Below are positions 16,567-23,847 of a stretch of DNA of 64,000 nucleotides, in pieces (positions within the stretch are counted from its first letter, which is position 1; each line of letters begins with the position of its first letter). The DNA comes from Haematobacter massiliensis. Lineage in GTDB: Bacteria > Pseudomonadota > Alphaproteobacteria > Rhodobacterales > Rhodobacteraceae. The stretch is from positions 372,001-436,000 of the forward strand of contig NZ_JGYG01000001.1 in assembly GCF_000740795.1 (NCBI RefSeq). Direction: 5' to 3'. The notes beneath the pieces are model-generated. The model saw nothing but the letters and a program-made list of their open reading frames with translations, ran no database searches and was not told the origin of the DNA. A program made the position numbers and the translations under genes.

Positions 16567-18261
16567 CTAACCCTGAACGCCCGGCAGTGCCACCCCGGCC
16601 TTTTCCAGAGCGGCGGCGATCTTACCGTCCCTCCCGTAGACATCGGCGCGATAGACGATGCGACCCCGCTCATCCGAAAAGGCGGTCCGATAGTCGAGAT
16701 GAATGGGCACGGGTTCCTTCAGGCGAACGGTCGTTTCCTTGCCGGTGGCCAGCACCCGCTGAAACCTGGCCACCGGATCGCTTTCCTGCGCCGCGAGAAG
16801 CGCATAGGCAAAGTCGAATGGATCAGCCAGCCGGATGCAGCCGTGAGAGAAGGCCCTCTCATCCCTGTTGAACAGTGATTTTGACGGCGTATCATGTAGA
16901 TAGATGTTATACTTGTTGGGGAACATGAACTTCACCAGCCCCAGAGCATTGTCATCTCCCGGTGCCTGCCGGATACGGTAGGGGAAGTTCTGCGGGGTGA
17001 ACTGGGTAAAATCCACCGCATCCCGCGGGATCACGTTACCTGCCCTGTCCACCACATCCAGATGCCCGACGGCATTCGGGTTCTTCTGCAGTTGCGGTAG
17101 ATACTCCCTGATGGAGATGGAGCGCGGCACGTTCCAGCGGGGGTTTACGACCATGAACTGCATCATGTCGGAAAATTCCGGCGTCTCGTGATCCGGTGCA
17201 GCCTTTCCGACAACAGAGCGCGTGGAGAATGTCACGTGACCATTCTCAACGATTTTGACCTGAAAGTCAGCGATATTGACCCAGATATGCCGCTTCCCCC
17301 GGTCGAAGTTCGACCACCTTTCACGCTCCAGCGCTGCGAGAACGGCTGAAAGCTTGCCAGTCGAATTCCGGTTGAGTTCCTGCAGTGTGATACGTCCGGC
17401 GACACCATCGTCGTTAAGGCCGCGATCTTGCTGAAAGCGCTTCACTGCCGCCCGGAGGTTCCCATCATAGCTGTGTCCTTCCCCGGCAGGATAGCCCAGG
17501 GTCGTCAACCGGCGGGCCAGAGCAACAACGTCCGGGCCAGCCTGACCGGGCTTCAACACATCCGCCGTGATGACAGGACCGCTCGGGTGGGAAAGCATCG
17601 CCTCCAGATGGGCTTTTTCCCGGAGCAGCGCGGCATATTCCGTGCTGCGTGGAGGCAGCGACGCGAGGAAGCGCCCGGGCGCCTCCCCGGCGATTCCCTC
17701 CATCAAGCCCAGCACTTCGGGGCGGCGCACCTGCCGGACGATGCCGGGATCGACACGCGCAGGCGTCAGCACTCCGCTGTTCACGTCGCGCGCATAGGAC
17801 AGGAAGGCACGGGTCATGGCGGCCTCAAGCAGACCCCGATCACGTTCCCCCAGCACTTCGCGAAACTGCCGCACGAGCCCTTCCGCATCGTAACGCCGCT
17901 CCGGCAGGCCCTGCGCCCCCGCCTCCGCCAAGGTAGTGAAGAACGCGGCGCGGCGCGGCGCGTCCTCCGCCCCGGTCCAGACAGGCGCCCAGTCCCGACG
18001 TGCATAGAAGCCGACGAGCGTCTCATCCCCCGCCAACACATCGGCCAAAGTGCGGGCGAAGACGGTCGAGGGCACGGGCAGAAGCTCGGCAGGAGGCCCG
18101 AGCTGCGGCATCTCCACCGGCGCTCCGGGCAGGACAACGGGCGTAATCGCAGCCTCCTGCCCGAAGGCAGGTGAAAGGCTGGCGCAGAGCCAGAGCGCGA
18201 CCATCGCGGTACGGCCCGAAGCCCCACTGCGACCCAGGGCGAAGCAGGTTGCGCGGTTCAT
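16567..18261 (-). CDS. YcbB-type L,D-transpeptidase
   Basis: 564 residues. The order is: signal peptide (about 1-35, ending near AFGQE), an N-terminal region typical of LdtD/YcbB (WAPVWTG and following), a peptidoglycan-binding domain near residues 240-300 (AVKRFQQDRGLNDDGVAG), then the YkuD catalytic domain with HDTPSKSLF and the catalytic SHGCIRLADP. It forms 3-3 cross-links in peptidoglycan in the periplasm. The start MNRATCFALG at 18261 follows GAGGGG; the longer frame adds 12 residues without a ribosome site. It is the first gene of the operon leading to lpxD, 38 nt away, and diverges from a YcbK-type gene. The same ycbB-ycbK neighbourhood exists in E. coli. Confidence 0.92.
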   Translation of the reverse strand: MNRATCFALGRSGASGRTAMVALWLCASLSPAFGQEAAITPVVLPGAPVEMPQLGPPAELLPVPSTVFARTLADVLAGDETLVGFYARRDWAPVWTGAEDAPRRAAFFTTLAEAGAQGLPERRYDAEGLVRQFREVLGERDRGLLEAAMTRAFLSYARDVNSGVLTPARVDPGIVRQVRRPEVLGLMEGIAGEAPGRFLASLPPRSTEYAALLREKAHLEAMLSHPSGPVITADVLKPGQAGPDVVALARRLTTLGYPAGEGHSYDGNLRAAVKRFQQDRGLNDDGVAGRITLQELNRNSTGKLSAVLAALERERWSNFDRGKRHIWVNIADFQVKIVENGHVTFSTRSVVGKAAPDHETPEFSDMMQFMVVNPRWNVPRSISIREYLPQLQKNPNAVGHLDVVDRAGNVIPRDAVDFTQFTPQNFPYRIRQAPGDDNALGLVKFMFPNKYNIYLHDTPSKSLFNRDERAFSHGCIRLADPFDFAYALLAAQESDPVARFQRVLATGKETTVRLKEPVPIHLDYRTAFSDERGRIVYRADVYGRDGKIAAALEKAGVALPGVQG

Positions 18262-18563
18262 GGCTGGCCCCTCGTTATATGGCTCTGGGAACCACATGCG
18301 AGGAAATCACGGCAGCTGTCCATCGCCTGCCCTGTGCAGCCCGGCACCTGTCACGAAAAAGCCATAGGCCAGAGCTCGCGCGCGCTCCGCAGAACCACCG
18401 GGAGGATTCCGGCGGCATTCCGCCGATGGTTGAAGAACCTGCCAGTACTCGCGGAACTACAGCTTGGTCGATGACGCGGATGATGCCATAAAACGCTGGC
18501 CGGCAACGACCGGCGGCAGCGGCGCAAGACCGCGGCATTCAACAACGAGCGACGGGACAGGCA
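18262..18563. other. 302-nt divergent intergenic region
   Basis: Separates the L,D-transpeptidase and YcbK genes and must hold both promoters. On the plus strand TTGGTC (18464-18469) and CATAAA (18487-18492) are 17 nt apart and could serve the YcbK gene. A small perfect hairpin, CGGCGG/CCGCCG (18410-18415 and 18420-18425), lies between the genes. No RNA gene or credible reading frame was seen. Confidence 0.4.
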
Positions 18564-19133
18564 ATGAGCGACATCGAGCCGAAAGGCATTTCGCGGCGCG
18601 GCCTTATGCGCGTCTTCGCGGCGACCACTCTGGTCGCGGCGCCTACCTACGCCAACGCTTTCGGCTTTTTACGAGGCGCGGGCGACGTGCGGCGAATCAG
18701 GATGTATTCCGGCCGCACCGGGGAGAGCATCGACACGATCTACTGGGTCGAGGGTCAGTATGTCCCCGAAGCGCTGGCGGAGATCACGCATTTCATGCGC
18801 GACTGGCGCAACAATCAGAAGATCAACATCGACGCGCGCAACGTGGACATCATGGCCGCGTCGCATCGCCTGATGGATGTCTCGGAGCCTTACATGCTCC
18901 TCTCCGGATACCGTTCGCCGCAGACCAACAACATGTTGCGGCGGCAGAGCGGCGGTGTTGCGAAGAACTCCCTTCACCTCAAGGGAATGGCGGCGGACCT
19001 GCGGCTCAAGTCCCGTTCCGTTTCCCAGATGGCGCGCGCGGCAAAGGCCTGTGCGGCTGGCGGCGTCGGCACTTATTCCCGCTCCAACTTCGTTCATATG
19101 GATTGCGGCACGGTCCGCACCTGGGGCGCCTGA
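18564..19133 (+). CDS. YcbK-type (DUF882) peptidoglycan peptidase, Tat-exported
   Basis: 189 residues of the DUF882/M15-like family. The N terminus ISRRGLMRVFAATTLVAAP has a twin-arginine motif and a hydrophobic stretch, indicating Tat export. The zinc ligands of the M15A fold are visible: SLHLKGMAADL (H138 and D145) and FVHMD (H178), together with SGYRSPQTN. Members are related to MepK (YcbK), which cleaves 3-3 cross-links made by L,D-transpeptidases. Its divergent pairing with a YcbB-type transpeptidase fits a make-and-cut couple. The exact bond cleaved here is not proven. Confidence 0.9.
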   Translation: MSDIEPKGISRRGLMRVFAATTLVAAPTYANAFGFLRGAGDVRRIRMYSGRTGESIDTIYWVEGQYVPEALAEITHFMRDWRNNQKINIDARNVDIMAASHRLMDVSEPYMLLSGYRSPQTNNMLRRQSGGVAKNSLHLKGMAADLRLKSRSVSQMARAAKACAAGGVGTYSRSNFVHMDCGTVRTWGA

Positions 19134-19166
19134 CACCGACGAGGCTGACAGGGCGAGGCTGACAGA

Positions 19167-19207
19167 ACGATGCGCCGGCGGCCCAACGGGTGCGCCGGCA
19201 TCGTCTT
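19167..19207. terminator. Hairpin between the YcbK gene and aroB
   Basis: ACGATGC-CGGCG on the left (19167-19180, with a 2-nt bulge) pairs with CGCCGGCATCGT on the right (19193-19204), followed by CTTT. It lies between convergent genes. Just before it is an 11-bp direct repeat, GAGGCTGACAG (19141-19151 and 19155-19165). Confidence 0.55.
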
Positions 19208-19241
19208 TCCGAGGCATGGCCGTCAGGTGCGGCGCCCCTGC

Positions 19242-20351
19242 TCAGCGCGGCAGTTCGTCGGCAATGAGGCGCGTGACGACTGCAGGGTCTATATCGTCGG
19301 CCACGAAAGCCCGCCCGATATCGTGGGCAAGGATGAACCGCAGCCGACCATCCACGACCTTCTTGTCCTGCCCCATGAGGGCGACCAGTCGTTCGGGGCC
19401 AGGCAGATCACCCGGAATGTCGGAAAGCGACGATTTCATCCCCATCGCCTGAAGATGGGCGCGAACCCGCCCCGGAAGCTCCTGCGCACACAGGCCGAGC
19501 CGCGCCGACAGATCGAAGGCCAGCGCACAGCCGATGGCCACCGCTTCTCCATGCAGCAGCCGGTCGGAATAACCGGTCGCGGCCTCAAGCGCATGGGCGA
19601 AGGTATGCCCGAGGTTCAGAAGAGCGCGATCTCCTTCCTCCGTCTCGTCGCGTTCGACGATGCGCGCCTTCATCTCCACCGACCGGACAACCGCCTTTTG
19701 CCGGAGGGCGCGATCCCCAGCGGCAAGGCGCGTGCCTTCCACCTCCAGCCAGTCGAAGAATATCGGATCGCCGAGAAGGCCGTATTTCACCACCTCGCCG
19801 TATCCGGCCAGGAAGTCCCGCGCGGGCAGCGTCGCCAATACGCCGGTATCGGCAAGCACGAGGCTGGGTTGATGAAAGGCGCCCACCAGGTTCTTGCCCT
19901 GCGCCGTGTTGATCCCGGTCTTGCCACCCACGGAACTGTCCACCTGCGCCAGCAGGGACGTGGGGATCTGCACGAAGCGCACACCCCGGCGCAGCACGGC
20001 CGCAGCGAATCCCGCCAGATCGCCGATAACACCGCCGCCGAGCGCGATGACGATGTCCCGGCGTTCCACCTTCGCCTCAAGCAGCCACTCCACGGTGCGG
20101 GTGAACTGCGGCCAGCCCTTCGTGGATTCGCCGGGAGGCAGCACCAGCGCGGTCATCTCGATCCCCGCCTTGGTCAGGCCCTGCTCCAGCGTCGCCAGAT
20201 GCAATGCCGCCACATTCTCGTCCGTGATGACGGCGACGCGGGGGCGACGCAGAAGCTCCCAGATCTCCTCTCCCGCGCGGGCGATGAGACCGCCTCCGAT
20301 TCGCACCTCATAGGCGCGATCACCGAGATCGACGTGAACGGTTTCCATCAT
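19242..20351 (-). CDS. aroB: 3-dehydroquinate synthase
   Basis: 369 residues, the family length. Motifs are the NAD-binding ALGGGVIGDLAGFAAA and the metal-site segments QIPTSLLAQVDSSVGGKTGIN and LNLGHTFAHALE. It converts DAHP to 3-dehydroquinate, the second step of the shikimate pathway. Its ATG overlaps the aroK stop codon in an ATGA arrangement (20351-20348), so the two are translationally coupled. A DAHP synthase for the first step lies elsewhere in the window at about 40 kb. Confidence 0.95.
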   Translation of the reverse strand: MMETVHVDLGDRAYEVRIGGGLIARAGEEIWELLRRPRVAVITDENVAALHLATLEQGLTKAGIEMTALVLPPGESTKGWPQFTRTVEWLLEAKVERRDIVIALGGGVIGDLAGFAAAVLRRGVRFVQIPTSLLAQVDSSVGGKTGINTAQGKNLVGAFHQPSLVLADTGVLATLPARDFLAGYGEVVKYGLLGDPIFFDWLEVEGTRLAAGDRALRQKAVVRSVEMKARIVERDETEEGDRALLNLGHTFAHALEAATGYSDRLLHGEAVAIGCALAFDLSARLGLCAQELPGRVRAHLQAMGMKSSLSDIPGDLPGPERLVALMGQDKKVVDGRLRFILAHDIGRAFVADDIDPAVVTRLIADELPR

Positions 20352-20932
20352 TTCCTCTGCAAAACGTCGGGACGGGTCGCAAGCGCTTCGATCAGCCGTC
20401 CGGTCATATCCTCGATGGAGCGGCCCTGCGCGCTTTCCACCATCAGCTCCGCCTTCGCATAATGCGGCTCGCGCGCCCGGTGCATCTCGCCCAATGTGGC
20501 CCGAGGATTGGCGGTCTGCAGCAGCGGACGATGCGTCCGGTGACGGACGCGCGACCAGAGCAGATCAGCATCCGCCTTCAGCCAGACCGACACGGCGCGC
20601 TCCGCGATCACCTGGCGATTTTCCTCCGAGAGGAAGGCCCCGCCCCCTGTGGAAAGCACGCCCGCCGGGCGTTCGTCTATGAGACGCCCGATCACCTGCG
20701 ATTCCTTCCGGCGGAAAAATGGCTCCCCGTCACGCTCGAATATCTCTGCGATCGTCCGGTTGGCCGCCTTCACGATCTCTTCGTCCGAATCGCGGAACCT
20801 GACCCCCAGCGCACGCGCCAGAGACTGGCCGACCGCCGTCTTCCCCGCACCCATCATGCCGACGAGCACCACCGTCTTGTTGAGCCGCCAGGTCACTCCC
20901 CCCGCCTTCCGCGTTCCCGTATTCCGCTTCAC
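20348..20932 (-). CDS. aroK: Shikimate kinase
   Basis: 194 residues. The P-loop is GMMGAGKTAVG, followed by FRDSDEEIVKAA (shikimate-binding Asp) and STGGGAFLSEENR. It phosphorylates shikimate with ATP. The N-terminal 15 residues (MKRNTGTRKAGGVTW) are an extension that often precedes the core in alphaproteobacterial AroK; a start further in cannot be excluded. First gene of the aroK-aroB pair and divergent from the small membrane protein gene. Confidence 0.94.
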   Translation of the reverse strand: MKRNTGTRKAGGVTWRLNKTVVLVGMMGAGKTAVGQSLARALGVRFRDSDEEIVKAANRTIAEIFERDGEPFFRRKESQVIGRLIDERPAGVLSTGGGAFLSEENRQVIAERAVSVWLKADADLLWSRVRHRTHRPLLQTANPRATLGEMHRAREPHYAKAELMVESAQGRSIEDMTGRLIEALATRPDVLQRK

Positions 20933-20977
20933 GAAATCTTTGCGCCTGAATGGCGTGAACTCGCGCGGAAAGCCAGT

Positions 20978-20983
20978 TATAAT
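20978..20983 (+). promoter_or_regulatory. Consensus -10 box for the small membrane protein - xerD operon
   Basis: A perfect TATAAT in the 134-nt divergent gap, about 84 nt before the first ATG at 21067. The -35 region is weak (TGAACT at 20956-20961, spacing 16). Extended pairing with aroK transcription was not seen. Confidence 0.4.
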
Positions 20984-21066
20984 CCGCGCCAGCCCGGCAT
21001 AAGACCAGGCGCATCGCCGGATCCGCCCCCCGGATCGGCGCCGGACGAGAGCAGGAACAGAACCTT

Positions 21067-21204
21067 ATGACCATCCTTCTGAAGACCGTCGCGGTCATCC
21101 TCATCCTCGGCTTCCTCGGCCTCGTCGGCTGGTCCTACCTGCCGGGATCGCTGACCCCGTCGCAGGCGCAGGTCACGCAGCCGGTGACACTGAATGTCGA
21201 TTGA
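21067..21204 (+). CDS. 45-residue single-span membrane protein
   Basis: A short frame, MTILLKTVAVILILGFLG at its start, with one transmembrane helix (about residues 3-24) and a short extracytoplasmic tail rich in Thr, Gln and Val. It follows AGCAGGAACAG, a moderate ribosome site, and a perfect TATAAT. Its last 11 nt overlap the start of the next gene (ATG at 21194), which suggests translational coupling. I do not recognise a named family. Coding status rests on the overlap, the clean membrane-helix composition and the operon position. Confidence 0.6.
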   Translation: MTILLKTVAVILILGFLGLVGWSYLPGSLTPSQAQVTQPVTLNVD

Positions 21205-22732
21205 GAAACGGCGCCTGCCGCTCATCGCCGCTCTCGTTCTGACGGCAGCGCTTCCCGCGTGGGCGGAGCAGCCGCTGTCGGCTATCGACTGGCTTTCCAA
21301 GAGCGTCTCGCGCCCTCCCGCTCCTCCGGCAACGGATCAGTCCCGGCCCGCTGCTCCGGTGGAGATCGGCGTTACACCGCTGCCTGATACCAATGCCGAT
21401 GCCGCCGGTCTGGTCGATGCGGACCGGGCGGAACTGCCGCAGGATTTCTGGGGGATCACACCCTCCGCAGAGCTCGCGCGGCTGATAGCGAACCAGCCGA
21501 TCGACGCGCTGCCCGCGGCGAACGAGACGCTGTTTCGTATCCTTCTGGCCGAACTGAACCCTCCCGTTGACTCCGATGGCAACGCGGCCTTGTTCCTTGC
21601 CCGGATCGACAAGCTCATGGACCTTGGCGCAACGGAGCAGGCACTGGCCCTTCTGGACCGTGAAGGCGCCGATACGCCGCAAAGCTTCAGGCGCTGGTTC
21701 GACCTTTCCCTTCTGGCCGGACAGGAGGACCGTACCTGCCCGGAGATGCTGAGCCACCCTTCACTCGCGCCGGAACTCGGCGCGCGCGTCTTTTGTCTCG
21801 GGCGCGGGGACGCCTGGGCCGCCGCTATGACCACGTTGCAAGCGGGCCTCGCGCTCGGAGAGATCGACGCCTATGACGGAGAGCTGCTAACCCGTTTTCT
21901 TGAGCCTGAAATGGCGGAGGAAAGCCCCCCGCTGGCGCCGCCCGCCCGCCCGACCCCGCTGCAATGGCGGTTGTTCGAGGCGGTCGGCGAGGCTATCCCT
22001 TCCGGTTCGCTGCCGCTGGCCTTCGCGACGGCAGATCTGCGCAACAACACCGGATGGAAAGCGCGGATCGAGGCCGGCGAGCGTCTCGCCCGGACGGGCG
22101 CGCTCGACCCGAATGCCCTTCACGGCCTTTACACGGAGCAGCGCGCCGCCGCCTCCGGTGGGGTCTGGGACCGGGTGCGGATCATCCAGCAGCTCGACGC
22201 AGCTCTCGTGGAAGCGGAGGCAGGCGATACCGGTCCGCTCTCGCTCATTCTTCCGCAGGCATGGGATCTGCTGGCGCAGAGCGAGCTGGAAGTACCGCTG
22301 TCCGCCATGTTCGGCGATCGCGTCGTTGCCCTGACACTGGAGGGCGAGGCTGCGGCGACCGCTTACCGCATGGGCCTGCTCACCGACGCTTATGCGAAGA
22401 ATGCCCGTGTTCGCGCGCCCGATGGGTCGGTAGAGGCCTTTCTGAAAGGCTTGGCCGCGGGCAGCCTGCGTGGCGTCGTGCCGCCAGACCGTATGGCGGG
22501 GGCAGTCCGCGACGGGTTGCGCGCCGATGCGGTTCCAGCCGACCTGAAGGGTATGCTCGATTGGCAACGGCGCGGTGAAGCCGTGCTGAACGCCCTCCTG
22601 CGCGTCCGCGCAGGCGCGAGCGGTGATCTGCGGGCGGTGACGGAAGGGCTGGCTACGCTCCGCGCCGCCGGGTTGGAAGACGATGCGCGGCGGATCGGGC
22701 TGCAGCTTATCCTGCTGGATCGCCGGGGATGA
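21194..22732 (+). CDS. Periplasmic helical-repeat protein of unknown function, xerD operon
   Basis: 512 residues. A signal peptide (MSIEKRRLPLIAALVLTAALPAWAEQ, cleavage near residue 25) is followed by a Pro/Ala-rich linker (38-75). The rest is almost entirely alpha-helical sequence with TPR-like leucine and alanine periodicity and no transmembrane helix. One cysteine pair may form a disulfide (EDRTCPEML and ARVFCLG, 20-25 residues apart). No catalytic motif was recognised. It overlaps the small gene upstream by 11 nt and xerD downstream by ATGA (22729-22732), so three genes appear to form one coupled unit. Confidence 0.8.
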   Translation: MSIEKRRLPLIAALVLTAALPAWAEQPLSAIDWLSKSVSRPPAPPATDQSRPAAPVEIGVTPLPDTNADAAGLVDADRAELPQDFWGITPSAELARLIANQPIDALPAANETLFRILLAELNPPVDSDGNAALFLARIDKLMDLGATEQALALLDREGADTPQSFRRWFDLSLLAGQEDRTCPEMLSHPSLAPELGARVFCLGRGDAWAAAMTTLQAGLALGEIDAYDGELLTRFLEPEMAEESPPLAPPARPTPLQWRLFEAVGEAIPSGSLPLAFATADLRNNTGWKARIEAGERLARTGALDPNALHGLYTEQRAAASGGVWDRVRIIQQLDAALVEAEAGDTGPLSLILPQAWDLLAQSELEVPLSAMFGDRVVALTLEGEAAATAYRMGLLTDAYAKNARVRAPDGSVEAFLKGLAAGSLRGVVPPDRMAGAVRDGLRADAVPADLKGMLDWQRRGEAVLNALLRVRAGASGDLRAVTEGLATLRAAGLEDDARRIGLQLILLDRRG

Positions 22733-23715
22733 CGGGCAAACCTGCCCCGATCTCGCTCATGGAGCGCTGGATCTCCGCCTTTCTGGAGGCAGAGGCGGCC
22801 GAGCGTGACGCGGCGCGGAACACGCGTCTGGCCTATGGCCGGGATCTGAAGGATTTTGCCGCCTGGCTGGCAAGGCGAGAGCTGGACTTTCTGACCGCGA
22901 GCCGCGGTGATGTGGAGGACTATCTTGTCTTCTGTGAGGCGCAGGGTCTCTCCCGGGCCACCCGCGCACGGCGGCTGGCAGCGATCCGTCAGCTTTACCG
23001 TTTCGCCGTAGATGATGGCCTGCGGGAGGATCACCCCGCCATCCGCGTGACAGGCCCCGGCCGGGATCAGCGTCTGCCCGGCACCCTCAGCGTGGCGGAA
23101 GTCGAGCGGCTGCTCAACGCCGCACGCGATTTCGGCAAGACGGAAGGTGAACGGCTTCGAAACGCCTGCCTCATGGAAGTGCTCTATGCGACGGGGATGC
23201 GTGTTTCGGAACTTGTGAGCCTGCCGGTTTCGGGCGCCAGGGGCGATCCCCGGATGCTGCTGGTCCGTGGCAAGGGCGGGCGCGAGCGGATGGTTCCGCT
23301 CTCCACCCCCGCACGGGAGGCGCTGATCTGCTGGCTGGCCTACCGCGACGCAGGGGAGGAAAGCGAGCGGCTGGCGGGACGCGCGCCCTCCCGCTACCTG
23401 TTCCCCTCCTTCGGGAGCGAGGGGCACCTGACGCGGATCCATTTCCACACGCTCATCAAGCGGTTCGCCGTGGCGGCGGGTGTCGATCCCGGTCAGGTCA
23501 CGCCCCACACGCTCCGTCACGCCTTTGCCACGCATCTTCTGGAGCGTGGAGCGGACCTGCGGGTGATCCAGACCCTGCTCGGCCATGCCGACCTCGCCAC
23601 CACGGAGATTTATACGCATGTGGTGGAGGAGCGGTTGAAGGAACTGGTCCTCACCCGCCACCCGCTCGCCCGGACAACCGATCGCAGCCCCGAGGGCGAA
23701 CCGGACGACATCTGA
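22729..23715 (+). CDS. xerD: Tyrosine recombinase XerD/XerC family
   Basis: 328 residues. The N-terminal SAM-like core-binding domain (about 10-105) is followed by the catalytic domain with all six residues: R158 (GMRVSEL), K182 (GKGGRER), H260 and R263 (PHTLRHAFATHLL), H286 (LLGHADL) and Y295 (TTEIYTHV). XerCD resolves chromosome dimers at dif. XerD is favoured over XerC by the C-terminal HPLA segment, but the pair is hard to separate. It is a housekeeping recombinase and not an integrase: no att site, phage or cargo genes are adjacent. Its start overlaps the preceding stop codon. Confidence 0.88.
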   Translation: MTGKPAPISLMERWISAFLEAEAAERDAARNTRLAYGRDLKDFAAWLARRELDFLTASRGDVEDYLVFCEAQGLSRATRARRLAAIRQLYRFAVDDGLREDHPAIRVTGPGRDQRLPGTLSVAEVERLLNAARDFGKTEGERLRNACLMEVLYATGMRVSELVSLPVSGARGDPRMLLVRGKGGRERMVPLSTPAREALICWLAYRDAGEESERLAGRAPSRYLFPSFGSEGHLTRIHFHTLIKRFAVAAGVDPGQVTPHTLRHAFATHLLERGADLRVIQTLLGHADLATTEIYTHVVEERLKELVLTRHPLARTTDRSPEGEPDDI

Positions 23716-23789
23716 CGGCAATCGCCCGAGAGTAAGGCTCTGGCGCAAGGCGCGTGGCCGGGCGGGATAAGACGGTTTTGACATCCTAT

Positions 23790-23835
23790 CCAACCCGTCA
23801 GACTACCCAACCCGCCTAGCCTGCACCAACCCGTC
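23790..23835. repeat. Three short direct repeats CCAACCCG(T/C)C
   Basis: CCAACCCGTC (23790-23799), CCAACCCGCC (23807-23816) and CCAACCCGTC (23826-23835) lie at 17- and 19-nt spacing in the 132-nt gap between xerD and the convergent ThDP enzyme gene. A TTGACA (23779-23784) just precedes them. They look like a small direct-repeat array. Function unknown. Confidence 0.4.
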
Positions 23836-23847
23836 TGCCGAACCTGG

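Noticed and set aside
22729-23715. Tyrosine recombinase as a sign of an integrated element
   Set aside because: The sequence is XerD-like with the full catalytic set. There are no tRNA target, direct repeats, phage or cargo genes, and the flanks are housekeeping genes.
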